The position numbers were made by a program, and so were the translations under genes. The notes under the pieces are model-generated. The model had not been told where the DNA came from and did not search any database. It was given only the letters and a program-made list of their open reading frames with translations. From positions 744,001 through 808,000 of the forward strand of contig NZ_CP054916.1 in assembly GCF_013364155.1 (NCBI RefSeq): 64,000 nt of DNA, given 5' to 3'. Position 1 is the stretch's first letter, and each line of letters starts with the position of its first letter. Origin of the DNA: Streptomyces sp. NA02950 (GTDB lineage Bacteria > Actinomycetota > Actinomycetes > Streptomycetales > Streptomycetaceae). Below, one piece after another: positions 24,655 through 33,590 of this stretch.

Positions 24655-26463
24655 GTGTCGCTGAAAGTATCCGACTACATCCTCCAGCGCCTGCGCGAGT
24701 GGGGGGTGGAGCATGTCTTCGCCTACGCGGGCGATGGCATCAACGGTCTGCTCGCCGCCTGGGGCCGGGCCGGCAACACACCACAGTTCATCCAGTCCCG
24801 GCACGAGGAGATGTCCGCCTTCGAAGCCGTCGGCTACGCCAAGTTCTCCGGCCGCGTCGGCGTCTGCGCGGCAACCTCCGGACCCGGCGCCATCCACCTG
24901 CTCAACGGCCTGTACGACGCCAAACTCGACCACGTACCAGTCGTGGCGATCGTGGGCCAGACCAACCGCAGCGCCATGGGCGGCTCCTACCAGCAGGAAG
25001 TCGACCTGCTGAGCCTCTACAAGGACGTCGCCGCCGACTTCTGCGAAATGGTCACCGTCCCCCAACAACTCCCCAACGTCATCGACCGGGCCATGCGCAC
25101 CGCCCACGCCAAACGCACCGTCACCGCCGTCATCGTCCCCGCCGACGTACAAGAACTCACCTACTCACCACCGACACACGCCTTCAAAATGGTGCCCTCC
25201 AGCCTCGGCGTGTCCTCCTACGCCCCCGTCCCCGACACCACCGACCTCGACCGCGCCGCCGCAGTGCTCAACGCCGGAGAGAAAGTGGCCCTCCTCATCG
25301 GCCAGGGCGCACGCGGAGCACGGCCCCAAGTCGAAGAACTCGCCGACGTCCTCGGCGCCGGAGTGGCCAAAGCACTCCTGGGCAAGGACGCATACCCCGA
25401 TGACCTGCCCCACGTCACCGGCGCCATCGGCCTGCTGGGCACCCGCCCCTCCTACGAAATGATGCAGGACTGCGACACCCTGCTCGTCATCGGCTCCAGC
25501 TTCCCCTACACCCAGTTCCTGCCCGAACTCGACCAGGCCCGGGCCGTACAGATCGACATCGACCCCTTCATGCTCGGCCTGCGCTACCCCTTCGAAGTCA
25601 ACCTCGTCGGCGACGCCCGCGAAACCCTCAAAGCCCTGCTCCCCAAACTCAAGCGCAAAAAGCACGGATCCTGGCGCAAGAAGATCGAGAAGAACACCGC
25701 CCGCTGGTGGAAGGTCATGGAACGACGCGCCGCCGTGGACGCCGATCCGATCAACCCCGAATACGTCGTCCACACACTCGACGCCCTGCTCCCCCACGAT
25801 GTGATCCTGGCCGCCGACTCCGGCTCCGCCGCGAACTGGTACGCACGCCACCTCCGTATCCGCGCAACCATGCGCGGATCGCTCTCCGGAACACTCGCCA
25901 CCATGGGACCGGGCGTGCCCTACGTCATCGGGGCCAAATTCGCCCACCCCGACCGGCCCGCGCTGGCACTCGTGGGCGACGGGGCCATGCAGATGAACGG
26001 CATGGCCGAACTCATCACCGCCGCCAAATACTGGAACCAGTGGCAAGACCCCCGCCTGATCGTCGCGGTCCTCAACAACCAGGACCTCAACCAGGTCACC
26101 TGGGAAATGCGCGCGATGTCCGGCGCTCCACAGTTCCTGCCCTCCCAGGCCCTGCCCGACGTCCCCTACGCCGACTTCGCCCGCTCCATCGGTCTGGAGG
26201 GCGTGCGGGTGGAGACACCGGAGGCAGTGGAGTCCGCCTGGCACAAAGCCCTCGGCGCCGACCGCCCCTTCGTCATCGACTTCCGCACCGACCCCGCCGT
26301 GCCCCCCATCCCCCCACACGCCACCCTCGACCAGATCGAAGCCGCCGCCTCAGCCATCATCCAAGGCGACACCGACCGCACGGACATGGTCCGGCAAGGC
26401 GTCAAAGCCAAGATCCAGGAATTCCTCCCCGGCAAAAGCCACCGCCAGGAACGGAAGGACTGA
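24655..26463 (+). CDS. thiamine-pyrophosphate-requiring enzyme, pyruvate oxidase-like
   Basis: The 602-residue enzyme has the three-domain acetolactate synthase/pyruvate oxidase architecture: an N-terminal TPP-binding part with HVFAYAGDGINGLLAAW and the catalytic Glu in QFIQSRHEEMSAFEAVGYAK, a central FAD/Rossmann-like domain, and a C-terminal TPP domain with the GDG-N-N motif (GDGAMQMNGMAEL ... IVAVLNNQDLNQ). It probably converts pyruvate to acetate or acetyl phosphate at the membrane under stress. An acetolactate-synthase-like role is less likely because no small subunit is present. GTG 24655 follows GAGAGG (24641-24646) by 8 bp. Codon choice is somewhat more A-rich than in its neighbours. 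Confidence 0.88.
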   Translation: MSLKVSDYILQRLREWGVEHVFAYAGDGINGLLAAWGRAGNTPQFIQSRHEEMSAFEAVGYAKFSGRVGVCAATSGPGAIHLLNGLYDAKLDHVPVVAIVGQTNRSAMGGSYQQEVDLLSLYKDVAADFCEMVTVPQQLPNVIDRAMRTAHAKRTVTAVIVPADVQELTYSPPTHAFKMVPSSLGVSSYAPVPDTTDLDRAAAVLNAGEKVALLIGQGARGARPQVEELADVLGAGVAKALLGKDAYPDDLPHVTGAIGLLGTRPSYEMMQDCDTLLVIGSSFPYTQFLPELDQARAVQIDIDPFMLGLRYPFEVNLVGDARETLKALLPKLKRKKHGSWRKKIEKNTARWWKVMERRAAVDADPINPEYVVHTLDALLPHDVILAADSGSAANWYARHLRIRATMRGSLSGTLATMGPGVPYVIGAKFAHPDRPALALVGDGAMQMNGMAELITAAKYWNQWQDPRLIVAVLNNQDLNQVTWEMRAMSGAPQFLPSQALPDVPYADFARSIGLEGVRVETPEAVESAWHKALGADRPFVIDFRTDPAVPPIPPHATLDQIEAAASAIIQGDTDRTDMVRQGVKAKIQEFLPGKSHRQERKD

Positions 26464-26524
26464 CGACCCGCTCGCCCGGAGCTCCACCGCGCCGGGGCGC
26501 GCTGGGGCGTCGTCTGCACCCCGC

Positions 26525-27211
26525 TCACCCGCCCCCGCCGGACCGCCTCCCGTACTTCGCCGTGTAGGAACGGGCGATCTCCAACTGCTCCCGTTCCATC
26601 CATGGGGCCGCCACCAGCACGCTGGGCAGCGATTCGCGCTCCGTGGTCACCGCGCGGAACAGCCGGGAGACGGTCACGTCGTGGGCCGGCCGGTGGATGA
26701 CTTCGATCGGATCGCCGACACCGATCTCGCCCGCTTCGATGACGCGCAGCATGGCCCCGGAGGCGGCCTTTCGAGTGAAGCGCCGCAGCCAGCCTTTCTC
26801 TCCGAGCCAACCCGCGAAGGTGCGGCAGGGGATACGGCCGCCGGTCACCTCCAGCACGACCTCGGGGCCTATGTGCCAGCGTTCGCCGACCAGCGCTTCG
26901 CGCAAGTCGATGCCGAGGGTGGTGAGGTTCTCGCCGAAAGCACCGTTGGCCAGCGGGCGCCCCAGTTCGTCCTCCCAGCCGTCCAGGTCCTCGCGCGCGA
27001 AGGCGTAGACGGCCCGGTCGTCGCCGCCGTGGGAGCGCAGGTCGCACACCGCGTCCCCGGCCACACCGCTCGCTCCGACCCCCGGGCGGCCCGGCGGGCT
27101 CACCCGGACCGGCCCTTCGACCGGCTGCTTGTCGATGCCCGTCATACCGGAAGGAGCGTCGGTGAAGGCCACGGGCTTGGCCGACCCGACGTTCACACTG
27201 AGGATCTTCAT
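26525..27211 (-). CDS. MOSC domain-containing protein (YiiM-like)
   Basis: The 228-residue protein has the MOSC beta-barrel (about 20-165) with DAVCDLRSHGGDDRAVYAFA, FGENLTTLGID and the conserved cysteine in TGGRIPCRTFAGWL. MOSC proteins bind a molybdenum cofactor or transfer sulfur; the YiiM type reduces N-hydroxylated compounds in other bacteria. A C-terminal helical tail follows. The start MKILSVNVG lies 7 bp downstream of the stop of a 57-residue small gene, so the two are probably co-transcribed. Confidence 0.85.
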   Translation of the reverse strand: MKILSVNVGSAKPVAFTDAPSGMTGIDKQPVEGPVRVSPPGRPGVGASGVAGDAVCDLRSHGGDDRAVYAFAREDLDGWEDELGRPLANGAFGENLTTLGIDLREALVGERWHIGPEVVLEVTGGRIPCRTFAGWLGEKGWLRRFTRKAASGAMLRVIEAGEIGVGDPIEVIHRPAHDVTVSRLFRAVTTERESLPSVLVAAPWMEREQLEIARSYTAKYGRRSGGGG

Positions 27212-27218
27212 GGTGGCG

Positions 27219-27392
27219 TCATTCGGTGGAGAGGACTCGGCGGAGTCCTCCGACGTCGGAGTCGGGGAGGGCGCGGGCGATATCGGCTTGGGCACCGACG
27301 CTGGGGGTCACAGTGAGTTCACCGTTCCTCTCGTTGAGTCGGCAGATCCACTCGCGGCTGTCGAGCACCCGGATCCACCGGTGGAGCTTCAC
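27219..27392 (-). CDS. 57-residue small protein, co-directional with the MOSC gene
   Basis: A GTG start at 27392 is preceded by GGGGAGAGGG at good spacing and opens a 57-codon frame ending 7 bp before the MOSC start. The protein begins MKLHRWIRVLDSREWICRLN and ends GGLRRVLSTE, with a Trp/Arg-rich amphipathic N-terminal half and a single cysteine. It resembles no family I recognise. Strong ribosome-binding signals and the tight spacing make it a likely real gene. GGGTAT at 27431-27436 upstream (reverse strand) is compatible with a SigB-type -10. Confidence 0.55.
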   Translation of the reverse strand: MKLHRWIRVLDSREWICRLNERNGELTVTPSVGAQADIARALPDSDVGGLRRVLSTE

Positions 27393-27450
27393 GGGTTCCC
27401 TCTCCCCGCCGACCGCAAAACACCCCGGGGTGGATACCCTCCCCGGGCGG

Positions 27451-28158
27451 CTACCGCGCTCCGGGGATCCGGCCGGTGGTGACGATGAGGCGGGCGACCT
27501 CCCGGAGCTTGATGTTCTGGTCCTGGGAGCTCTTCTTCAGCACCTCGAACGCCTGGTCCTCCGAGACCTTGAACCGTTCCATGACGATGCCGAGCGCCTC
27601 TCCGATCTCGTTGCGGGTCTCCATCGCGGTGTGCAGCTGGGCGGTGCTGCGCGCGCTGGAGAGGGCGACCGCCGCGTGGGAAGCGAGGATCCAGCCGGTG
27701 TTCTCGCAGCGGGTGGTGAACACGCCAGGCCGCGAGGAGTACAGGTCCAGCGCCCCCAGCGTGCCCTCCTCCGTGAACAGCAGGAAGCCCATCATGCTGC
27801 CGATCCCCAACTCCCGGGCACGAGGGGCATAGCGGGGCCAGCGCGGTTCATCCCGGGTCAGGTCCTCGATGCGGTACGCCTCCTGCAGCGTGCGGGCCGC
27901 GTCGAAACAAGGGCCCTCCCCCGCGTCCTGCTGAGCCTGGTCGGAGCTGTGCACCAGATCGCTGCTGGCCGCCAGCGTCCGTACGCGCTCCCGGTTCTCC
28001 AGCACCAGCACGCCCGCGTTCTCACACCCCTCGACCAGGTTTACCGCATGCCGGACGATCTCATCGAGAGTGCTCTGCACCGAGCTCTGCGCCAGCAGCG
28101 TCCGCGACATCTCCGCCACCGCCACCGCAAGCTCTTCCCAACTGCGCTGCTCTCCCAT
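27451..28158 (-). CDS. GAF and ANTAR domain-containing RNA-binding regulator
   Basis: The 235-residue protein has an N-terminal GAF domain (about 15-160) with GCENAGVLVLENRERV and GEGPCFDAARTLQEAYRIED. A C-terminal ANTAR domain (about 168-225) follows: QLHTAMETRNEIGEALGIVM then MERFKVSEDQAFEVLKKSSQ. ANTAR proteins bind paired hairpins in transcripts to prevent termination, with the GAF part sensing a small ligand. ATG 28158 follows GAAGAGGTG. The target transcript is not evident here. Confidence 0.9.
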   Translation of the reverse strand: MGEQRSWEELAVAVAEMSRTLLAQSSVQSTLDEIVRHAVNLVEGCENAGVLVLENRERVRTLAASSDLVHSSDQAQQDAGEGPCFDAARTLQEAYRIEDLTRDEPRWPRYAPRARELGIGSMMGFLLFTEEGTLGALDLYSSRPGVFTTRCENTGWILASHAAVALSSARSTAQLHTAMETRNEIGEALGIVMERFKVSEDQAFEVLKKSSQDQNIKLREVARLIVTTGRIPGAR

Positions 28159-28312
28159 GGCACCTCTTCCGCTCTGGTCTCCTCCGCCACCGTTCGCAGC
28201 GGGTATCAGCCTTCCACACGCGGTGCGTGACGCGAGATCACCGGCGTCCTGAACCAGCCGTTCAGCCAGGGTCGACCGGGCATCGGCGGAGCGGCGAAGA
28301 AACAGAGCGATG

Positions 28313-28762
28313 TCACCTGCCACGACCGGTGAGGTAGTCCCGGGCCCGATCCACCAGACCCAGTCCCGGAGCGAGCAGCTTGTTGGGTTGTGGAGTACTC
28401 GGTAGTGAGGGGTGCGGGCGGGTGGGAGCGGACTTCTTCGCCTCTCGGATCTTTGTCCCCAGGCTTTCGAGGACGAAGGGGTGGACGCCCGTGCGGAGCT
28501 GGATGAACACATGGTTCTCCTCGTCGTCCACGTGCGCCCTCACCTCGGTCCTCAGCTTCACCATCAGCCGGTCGAAGTGCAGGTCGTCGGGGGCACGGCC
28601 CTCCAGGTCCTTGAGGAGCTGTTCGATACGGCCGTGTTCGGCGCTCTCCCGGTCGGCCAGGGCGTCGCCACCCTCGAGGTGTTCGCGCACCGCCGGACAG
28701 AGATGCTGTTCCTCGGCTACTGAGTGCCGCACTAGCTCGCCCGTGGCCGACGGCACCGCCAT
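28313..28762 (-). CDS. hemerythrin (HHE) domain protein, apparently lacking the first helix
   Basis: Clear HHE-type sequence is present: ELVRHSVAEEQHLCPAVRE, ESAEHGRIEQLLKDLEG and VRAHVDDEENHVFIQL, followed by a proline-rich linker and a short amphipathic end (LVDRARDYLTG). Intact family members have about 40 further residues before this with the first metal-binding His (typically T-x2-H-x2-[IV]-x2-L). Upstream in all three frames I find no such helix, only low-complexity Arg/Pro coding. The annotated ATG (28762) has no ribosome-binding site. The gene is therefore either 5'-truncated or non-functional; the oxygen/iron-binding assignment rests on the remaining helices. Confidence 0.6.
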   Translation of the reverse strand: MAVPSATGELVRHSVAEEQHLCPAVREHLEGGDALADRESAEHGRIEQLLKDLEGRAPDDLHFDRLMVKLRTEVRAHVDDEENHVFIQLRTGVHPFVLESLGTKIREAKKSAPTRPHPSLPSTPQPNKLLAPGLGLVDRARDYLTGRGR

Positions 28763-28972
28763 CGGGGTGAGACACGTTCGCACCGGCCGGGGCCATGGAG
28801 GCCGGGAGGCCGGCCGCCGCGTGTCCCGTGGTGGCCGGAGCATGGACGTGGCCGGGTGGCGGTGGGGACCGCACCGACGGAGCATGGGTACCGGGGTGGG
28901 GAGCGCGACGCCCGTTTCCTCCCCGCCTACCGAGGGAACCCGGTGGCGCCACAGTCACATCCTGGAGGTGCC

Positions 28973-29620
28973 ATGACTCTCTCTCGTCGTAGCCCGGTGG
29001 CCCGTGCCTGGCGGCGCTGGAGGCGCCCGCGCGACCTGCGCGTGCGGCGGAACCCGGTGGATGTCGAGACCACCAACCGGCGGTTTCTGATGTACGGGGT
29101 GCTGCCGCTGTGGTTCGTACCGGCCGTGGCGGACTGGATGATGCACCGCCGCACCCGTATCGAGCACACCTCCGGCACACGCGAATCAGCGCTGCACGCA
29201 CTGATGATGACCGAAGCCGGGATCCCGGTCGCGATGGGTCTGCTGGCGCGGATCAACCCTCTGGTGCTCTCGGTCATGGGAGGGGCCGCCGTCGTTCACG
29301 GCGCCACCGCCCTGTGGGACGTCAGCCTGGCCACCGGCGAACGCGAGATCCGGCCACTGGAACAGCACATCCACAGCTTCCTGGAGGTCCTGCCGCTGTC
29401 GGCGCTGGCATTCACCTCCTGTCTGCACTGGGACCAGGTCAGCGGTGTCCTGCACGGCGGCGAGAAGCCCGAGGACTGGAAGCTGCTGCCCAAGGAGAAC
29501 CCGCTCCCCGCCCGCTATCTGGCGGGGATCGGGCTGGGCATCGGGGTCTGCGTGGCCCTGCCGTACGCCGAGGAGATGATGCGCTGTGTCAGGGCGGGCA
29601 GGGTGCGGGCGGCGGGGTGA
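28973..29620 (+). CDS. integral membrane protein of unknown function
   Basis: The 215-residue protein starts with an Arg-rich cytoplasmic region and has about four or five hydrophobic segments (around 43-62, 78-95, 98-118, 140-158 and 180-202). Conserved-looking loops include MHRRTRIEHTSGTRESALH, a histidine pair in LEQHIHSFLEVLPL, and WDQVSGVLHGGEKPEDWKL. ATG 28973 has GGAGGTG 3-8 bp upstream. I do not recognise the family. It is convergent with the F420 oxidoreductase gene. Confidence 0.7.
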   Translation: MTLSRRSPVARAWRRWRRPRDLRVRRNPVDVETTNRRFLMYGVLPLWFVPAVADWMMHRRTRIEHTSGTRESALHALMMTEAGIPVAMGLLARINPLVLSVMGGAAVVHGATALWDVSLATGEREIRPLEQHIHSFLEVLPLSALAFTSCLHWDQVSGVLHGGEKPEDWKLLPKENPLPARYLAGIGLGIGVCVALPYAEEMMRCVRAGRVRAAG

Positions 29621-29627
29621 CCGCCCC

Positions 29628-30593
29628 TCACAACGCACGCAGCGCGGGCAGCAGATCCTTCCGGGCCCAGTCCAGGAAGGGGAGCTGGTCGGTGCCACCG
29701 ACCTGGACCAGGGCCACGTCGGTGAAGCCCGCGTCCACATAGGCCCGTACGGCTTCGACGAACGACGCGATGTCGTCACCGCACGGAATGGACTCGGCGA
29801 CGTCCTCGGGCCGGACGAAGGAGGTGGCGGCCTCGAACGAGGTCGGGCCGGGCAGCTCGGCGTTCACCTTCCAGCCCCCGCCGAACCAGCGGAACTGCTC
29901 GTGCGCCCGCTTGACCGCCGCGTCACGGTTCCGGTCGAAGCAGACCGGCAGCTGTCCGATACGGGGCTTGCCCGCGCCGCCGTGGCGGTCGAAGGCGGTC
30001 AGCAGCCGGGAGTCGGGTTCCGTGGCGATCAGCAGATCGGCGAGCTCTCCCGCCAAACGGCACGACTGCTCGCCGGAGACCGCCAGACCGATCGGCGGCG
30101 GGTCGTCGGGGAGGTCCCAGAGCTTGGCCGACTCGACGTCGAAGTGGTCACCCCGGTGGTTGACGTAACCGCCCTCGAAGAGCCTGCGGATGATCGTGAC
30201 CGCCTCGGCGAGCATGTCCTGCCGGATGTCGGCGCTGGGCCAGCCACCGCCGACGATGTGCTCATTGAGGTTCTCGCCGGATCCCAGGCCGAGCCGGAAG
30301 CGTCCCTCCGCCAGCAGCTGCACGGTGGCCGCCTTCTGGGCGACGAGGGCGGGGTGGTAGCGGGTCGTCGGGCAGGTCACGTACGTCATCAGCGGGATGT
30401 GCGAGGTGGCCTGTGCTGCCGCCCCCAGGACACTCCACGCGTACGGGGAGTGTCCCTGCGAAGCCAGCCACGGCGAGTAGTGGTCGGAGGTGACGGAGAA
30501 GTCGAAGCCGACCTCCTCGGCCCGCACCACATGCTCCACGAGGTCACGGGGACCGGCCTGCTCGGTCATCATGGTGTATCCGAATCGCGCCAT
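29628..30593 (-). CDS. F420-dependent LLM-class oxidoreductase (G6PDH-like, TIGR03557 type)
   Basis: The 321-residue enzyme has a luciferase-like TIM barrel with features of F420-dependent enzymes: FGYTMMTEQAGPRDLVEHVV, SDHYSPWLASQGHSPYAWSV, RFRLGLGSGENLNEHIVG and the C-terminal VALVQVGGTDQLPFLDW. The FGY-x-E(Q) start and GSGENLNEH motif are those of the F420 G6P-like family, although the true hydride donor is often not glucose-6-phosphate. ATG 30593 is the natural start. Confidence 0.88.
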   Translation of the reverse strand: MARFGYTMMTEQAGPRDLVEHVVRAEEVGFDFSVTSDHYSPWLASQGHSPYAWSVLGAAAQATSHIPLMTYVTCPTTRYHPALVAQKAATVQLLAEGRFRLGLGSGENLNEHIVGGGWPSADIRQDMLAEAVTIIRRLFEGGYVNHRGDHFDVESAKLWDLPDDPPPIGLAVSGEQSCRLAGELADLLIATEPDSRLLTAFDRHGGAGKPRIGQLPVCFDRNRDAAVKRAHEQFRWFGGGWKVNAELPGPTSFEAATSFVRPEDVAESIPCGDDIASFVEAVRAYVDAGFTDVALVQVGGTDQLPFLDWARKDLLPALRAL

Positions 30594-30640
30594 GCCGGGC
30601 GGGTTACCGTGCCGGCTCGAGGGAAACCGGGGGAAACCGC

Positions 30641-30671
30641 CGGCGCCCCGGGCACAGCGCCCCGGGCGCCG
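30641..30671. terminator. GC-rich hairpin downstream of the PTS operon
   Basis: CGGCGCCC and GGGCGCCG form an 8-bp stem enclosing a partly self-complementary GC-rich loop, 14 bp after the stop of the SIS-isomerase gene. It separates that operon from the F420 oxidoreductase gene on the same strand. Confidence 0.55.
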
Positions 30672-30684
30672 TCGGCGGTGTGCG

Positions 30685-31779
30685 TCAGCGGGTTTCCGTC
30701 ACCTTCGCCAGTGCGCGCGGCGCGTCCGGGTCCTGGCCGCGGGCGATGGTGATCTCGTAGGCCAGCAGCTGGAGCGGAATGATCTCCAGGATCGGCTGGA
30801 CCTCCTCGGCCACGTCGGCCGTCGGCAGGACGAAGCCCGCGGACGCCTGCCGCACCTGGCGCTCGCCGCCGATGACGACCAGGTCGGCGCCCCGGCCGCG
30901 CAGTCGGTCCAGCACCGGCTGGAGCGCCTCGCCACCCCTTCCCTCGGGGACGATCGCGATCACCGGTGAGACGTTGTCGACCATCGCCAGCGGGCCGTGC
31001 AGCAGATCCGCGCCGGAGAAGGACAGCGCGGGGATGTAGCTGGTCTCCATCAGCTTCAGCGCCGCTTCCTTAGCGGTCGGGTAGCCGTAGCCGCGTGAGG
31101 TGAGCACCAGCCGCTCGGCGAAACGGTAACGCGCCGCCAGGGTCGTGACCTCCGGCTGCCGCGCGAGGATCCGCTCGGCCAGCTCCGGGAGCGCCTTGGC
31201 CGCGGAGCCGTCGCCACCGCGCAGTCCCTCGACGAACAGGAAGAGCGCCAGCAGTTCCGCGGTGTAGGTCTTGGTGGCGGGCAGCGCCTTCTCCGGTCCG
31301 GCCAGCACGTCGAAGTGGAACTCGGAGACCCCGGCGAGCGGGGAGCCCGCGTTGTTGGTGATGGCCAGGGTGATCGCACCGGCCTCCCGTGCGGTGCGGG
31401 TGGAGGCCACCAGGTCGGGCGAGCCGCCCGACTGGCTCACGGTGATGACCAGCACATCGGTCAGGTCCGGACGGGCCCCGTACGCGGTCGTGGTGGACAT
31501 CGAGGTCAGTCCGGCGGGCTTGCCCAGCAGGACCTCGATCAGGTACTTCGCGTAGAGCGCGGCGTTGTCGGAGGTGCCGCGGGCGGTCAGCAGGACGAAG
31601 CGCGGATCGCGCGCGGCGATGGCATCCGCGATCTGACGGATCCTCGGGGCGCCCTCGTGGAGGATGCGGCGCAACACCTCGGGCTGCTGGGCCATTTCAC
31701 GGGCCATGGTCCGGCCCGGTCGGGTCTCGGGCCGGGCGTCGGGCTGGGCGTCGGGCCGGGGCGGACGCGGGGTGGTCAT
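30685..31779 (-). CDS. SIS-domain sugar-phosphate isomerase/deaminase (NagB-II/GlmS-C-like)
   Basis: This 364-residue protein has two SIS domains like those of GlmS but without the glutaminase part: FVLLTARGTSDNAALYAKYL and ITVSQSGGSPDLVASTRTAR in the first, LVLTSRGYGYPTAKEAALKL and MVDNVSPVIAIVPEGRGGEA in the second. Such proteins in PTS loci act as glucosamine-6-phosphate deaminases or amino-sugar isomerases. The position downstream of crr-ptsI with a DasR-type site fits a role in using N-acetylglucosamine derived from chitin. It is the last gene of the operon, 57 bp after ptsI. Confidence 0.85.
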   Translation of the reverse strand: MTTPRPPRPDAQPDARPETRPGRTMAREMAQQPEVLRRILHEGAPRIRQIADAIAARDPRFVLLTARGTSDNAALYAKYLIEVLLGKPAGLTSMSTTTAYGARPDLTDVLVITVSQSGGSPDLVASTRTAREAGAITLAITNNAGSPLAGVSEFHFDVLAGPEKALPATKTYTAELLALFLFVEGLRGGDGSAAKALPELAERILARQPEVTTLAARYRFAERLVLTSRGYGYPTAKEAALKLMETSYIPALSFSGADLLHGPLAMVDNVSPVIAIVPEGRGGEALQPVLDRLRGRGADLVVIGGERQVRQASAGFVLPTADVAEEVQPILEIIPLQLLAYEITIARGQDPDAPRALAKVTETR

Positions 31780-31836
31780 GGGGTGGCTCTCCTGGTGGTG
31801 TGGTTGCGGCGGTTTCTCCTCGCGTTCGCCCGTCGT

Positions 31837-33513
31837 CTACTCGCCTTCACCCGACAGCACCGCCTGCGCGGCCTGTCGTGCCTCGGCGGCCGTGTCCGCG
31901 GCCCGGGCGGCCGCCGCGGCGCGCCGGCACTGCTCCAGGGTGGCGGTGGCCAGCGTGGCTCGCACGTAGGGGATGGCTGGGGCGCCCATGGAGAGGCTGG
32001 TGACGCCGAGGCCGGTGAGTACGCAGGCGAGGAGGGGGTCGGAGGCGGCTTCGCCGCAGACGCCGCAGCTTTTGCCTTCGGCCTGGGCGGCTTCGGCGGA
32101 GGCGGCGACGAGGTCGAGCAGTGCGGGTTGCCAGGGGTCCTGGAGTCGTGAGACGGCGCCGACCTGGCGGTCGGCGGCGAAGGTGTACTGGGCGAGGTCG
32201 TTGGTGCCCAGGGAGAGGAATTCGACTTCCTGGAGGAGGGAGCGTGCCCGCAGTGCGGCGGAGGGGATCTCGACCATCGCGCCGAACTTGGCCTGGAGTC
32301 CGGCTTCCCGGCAGGCGTCGGCGAAGGCCCTGGCGTCGAGTCGGTCGGCCACCATGGGGGCCATCACCTCGAGGTAGACGGGGAGGCCTTCGGCTGCCTT
32401 GGCCAGGGCGGTGAGCTGGGTGCGCAGGATGTCGGGGTGGTCCAGCAGGGTGCGCAGGCCGCGTACGCCGAGTGCGGGGTTGGGTTCATCGGCGGGGGTG
32501 AGGAAGTCCAGCGGTTTGTCGGCGCCGGCGTCCAGGACGCGTACGACCACCCGGCCTTCGGGGAATGCCTCGAGGACCTGGCGGTATGCCTCGGTCTGCT
32601 TCTCCTCCGAGGGTGCTTTGGTGCTGTCGTCGAGGAAGAGGAACTCGGTGCGGAACAGGCCGACGCCTTCGGCGCCCGCCTCGACCGCGGCCGGAACATC
32701 GGCCGGACCGCCCACGTTCGCCAGCAGCGGCACCTTGTGCCCGTCCGACGTCGCACCCGGACCGGACACCGACGCGAGTGCCGCGGTACGCTCCGCCGCC
32801 GCCCGCTCCAGTTCGGCGCGCTCGTCCGCGCTCGGCCCGACCACCACCTCACCGGTGCTGCCGTCCACCGCGACGTCAACGCCGTCGGCGAGCCCGGCGG
32901 CTTCCGGCAGCGCCACGACGGCCGGAACGCCCAGGGCACGCGCGAGGATCGCGCTGTGGCTGGTCGGGCCGCCCTCCTCGGTGACAAAACCCAGCACCAG
33001 CGTCGGGTCGAGCAGCGCGGTGTCCGCGGGGGCCAGATCCCGCGCGATCAGCACATACGGCTCATCGCTGTCCGGCACCCCCGGCATCGGCACACCCAAC
33101 AGCCGCGCCACGATCCGGTTCCGCACATCGTCGAGATCGGCCACCCGCCCCGCCAGATACTCCCCGGCCCCGGCCAGCAGCGCCCGGTACGCCGCGAACG
33201 CGTCGTAGACCGCGCGCCCGGCCGTGCTTCCGGCGACGATCCGACGGTCGACGTCGGCCATCAGCTCCGGATCCCGCGCCATCATGGCCTGCGCCTCGAG
33301 CACGGCCTGCGCCTCGCCGCCCGCGAGATTGCCGCGCGCGATCAGATCGGCGGACACGGCCTCGACCGCCTGTCGCGCCCGGCCCTGCTCGCGGGGTGCC
33401 TCCCCCTCGGCGATCCGCGCGGCCGGGGGTTCCAGCACCGCCGTGCCCATACGGCGTACCTCGCCGATCGCCACCCCGTGGCTCACCCCGACACCTCGCA
33501 GCGTTGTTCCCAT
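31837..33513 (-). CDS. ptsI: PTS enzyme I (phosphoenolpyruvate-protein phosphotransferase)
   Basis: The 558-residue protein begins with TTLRGVGVSHGVAIGEVRRM. The active-site histidine lies near residue 187 in EEGGPTSHSAILARALGVP, with the PEP-binding barrel behind it (GVGLFRTEFLFLDD, KFGAMVEIPSAA, LGTNDLAQYTFAADR and the catalytic Cys in GKSCGVCGEAAS). It autophosphorylates with PEP and passes phosphate to HPr, starting sugar uptake. It lies between crr and the SIS gene on the same strand. Length and motifs are standard, so it is probably the single general enzyme I of the cell. Confidence 0.95.
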   Translation of the reverse strand: MGTTLRGVGVSHGVAIGEVRRMGTAVLEPPAARIAEGEAPREQGRARQAVEAVSADLIARGNLAGGEAQAVLEAQAMMARDPELMADVDRRIVAGSTAGRAVYDAFAAYRALLAGAGEYLAGRVADLDDVRNRIVARLLGVPMPGVPDSDEPYVLIARDLAPADTALLDPTLVLGFVTEEGGPTSHSAILARALGVPAVVALPEAAGLADGVDVAVDGSTGEVVVGPSADERAELERAAAERTAALASVSGPGATSDGHKVPLLANVGGPADVPAAVEAGAEGVGLFRTEFLFLDDSTKAPSEEKQTEAYRQVLEAFPEGRVVVRVLDAGADKPLDFLTPADEPNPALGVRGLRTLLDHPDILRTQLTALAKAAEGLPVYLEVMAPMVADRLDARAFADACREAGLQAKFGAMVEIPSAALRARSLLQEVEFLSLGTNDLAQYTFAADRQVGAVSRLQDPWQPALLDLVAASAEAAQAEGKSCGVCGEAASDPLLACVLTGLGVTSLSMGAPAIPYVRATLATATLEQCRRAAAAARAADTAAEARQAAQAVLSGEGE

Positions 33514-33590
33514 CTCACCCGTCTCCGGTAGTGCGGCGTCCGCGCCGCGGGTCTGGTGCTCCTGCGCGCCGCCCTACGACGGCCGTGGCG

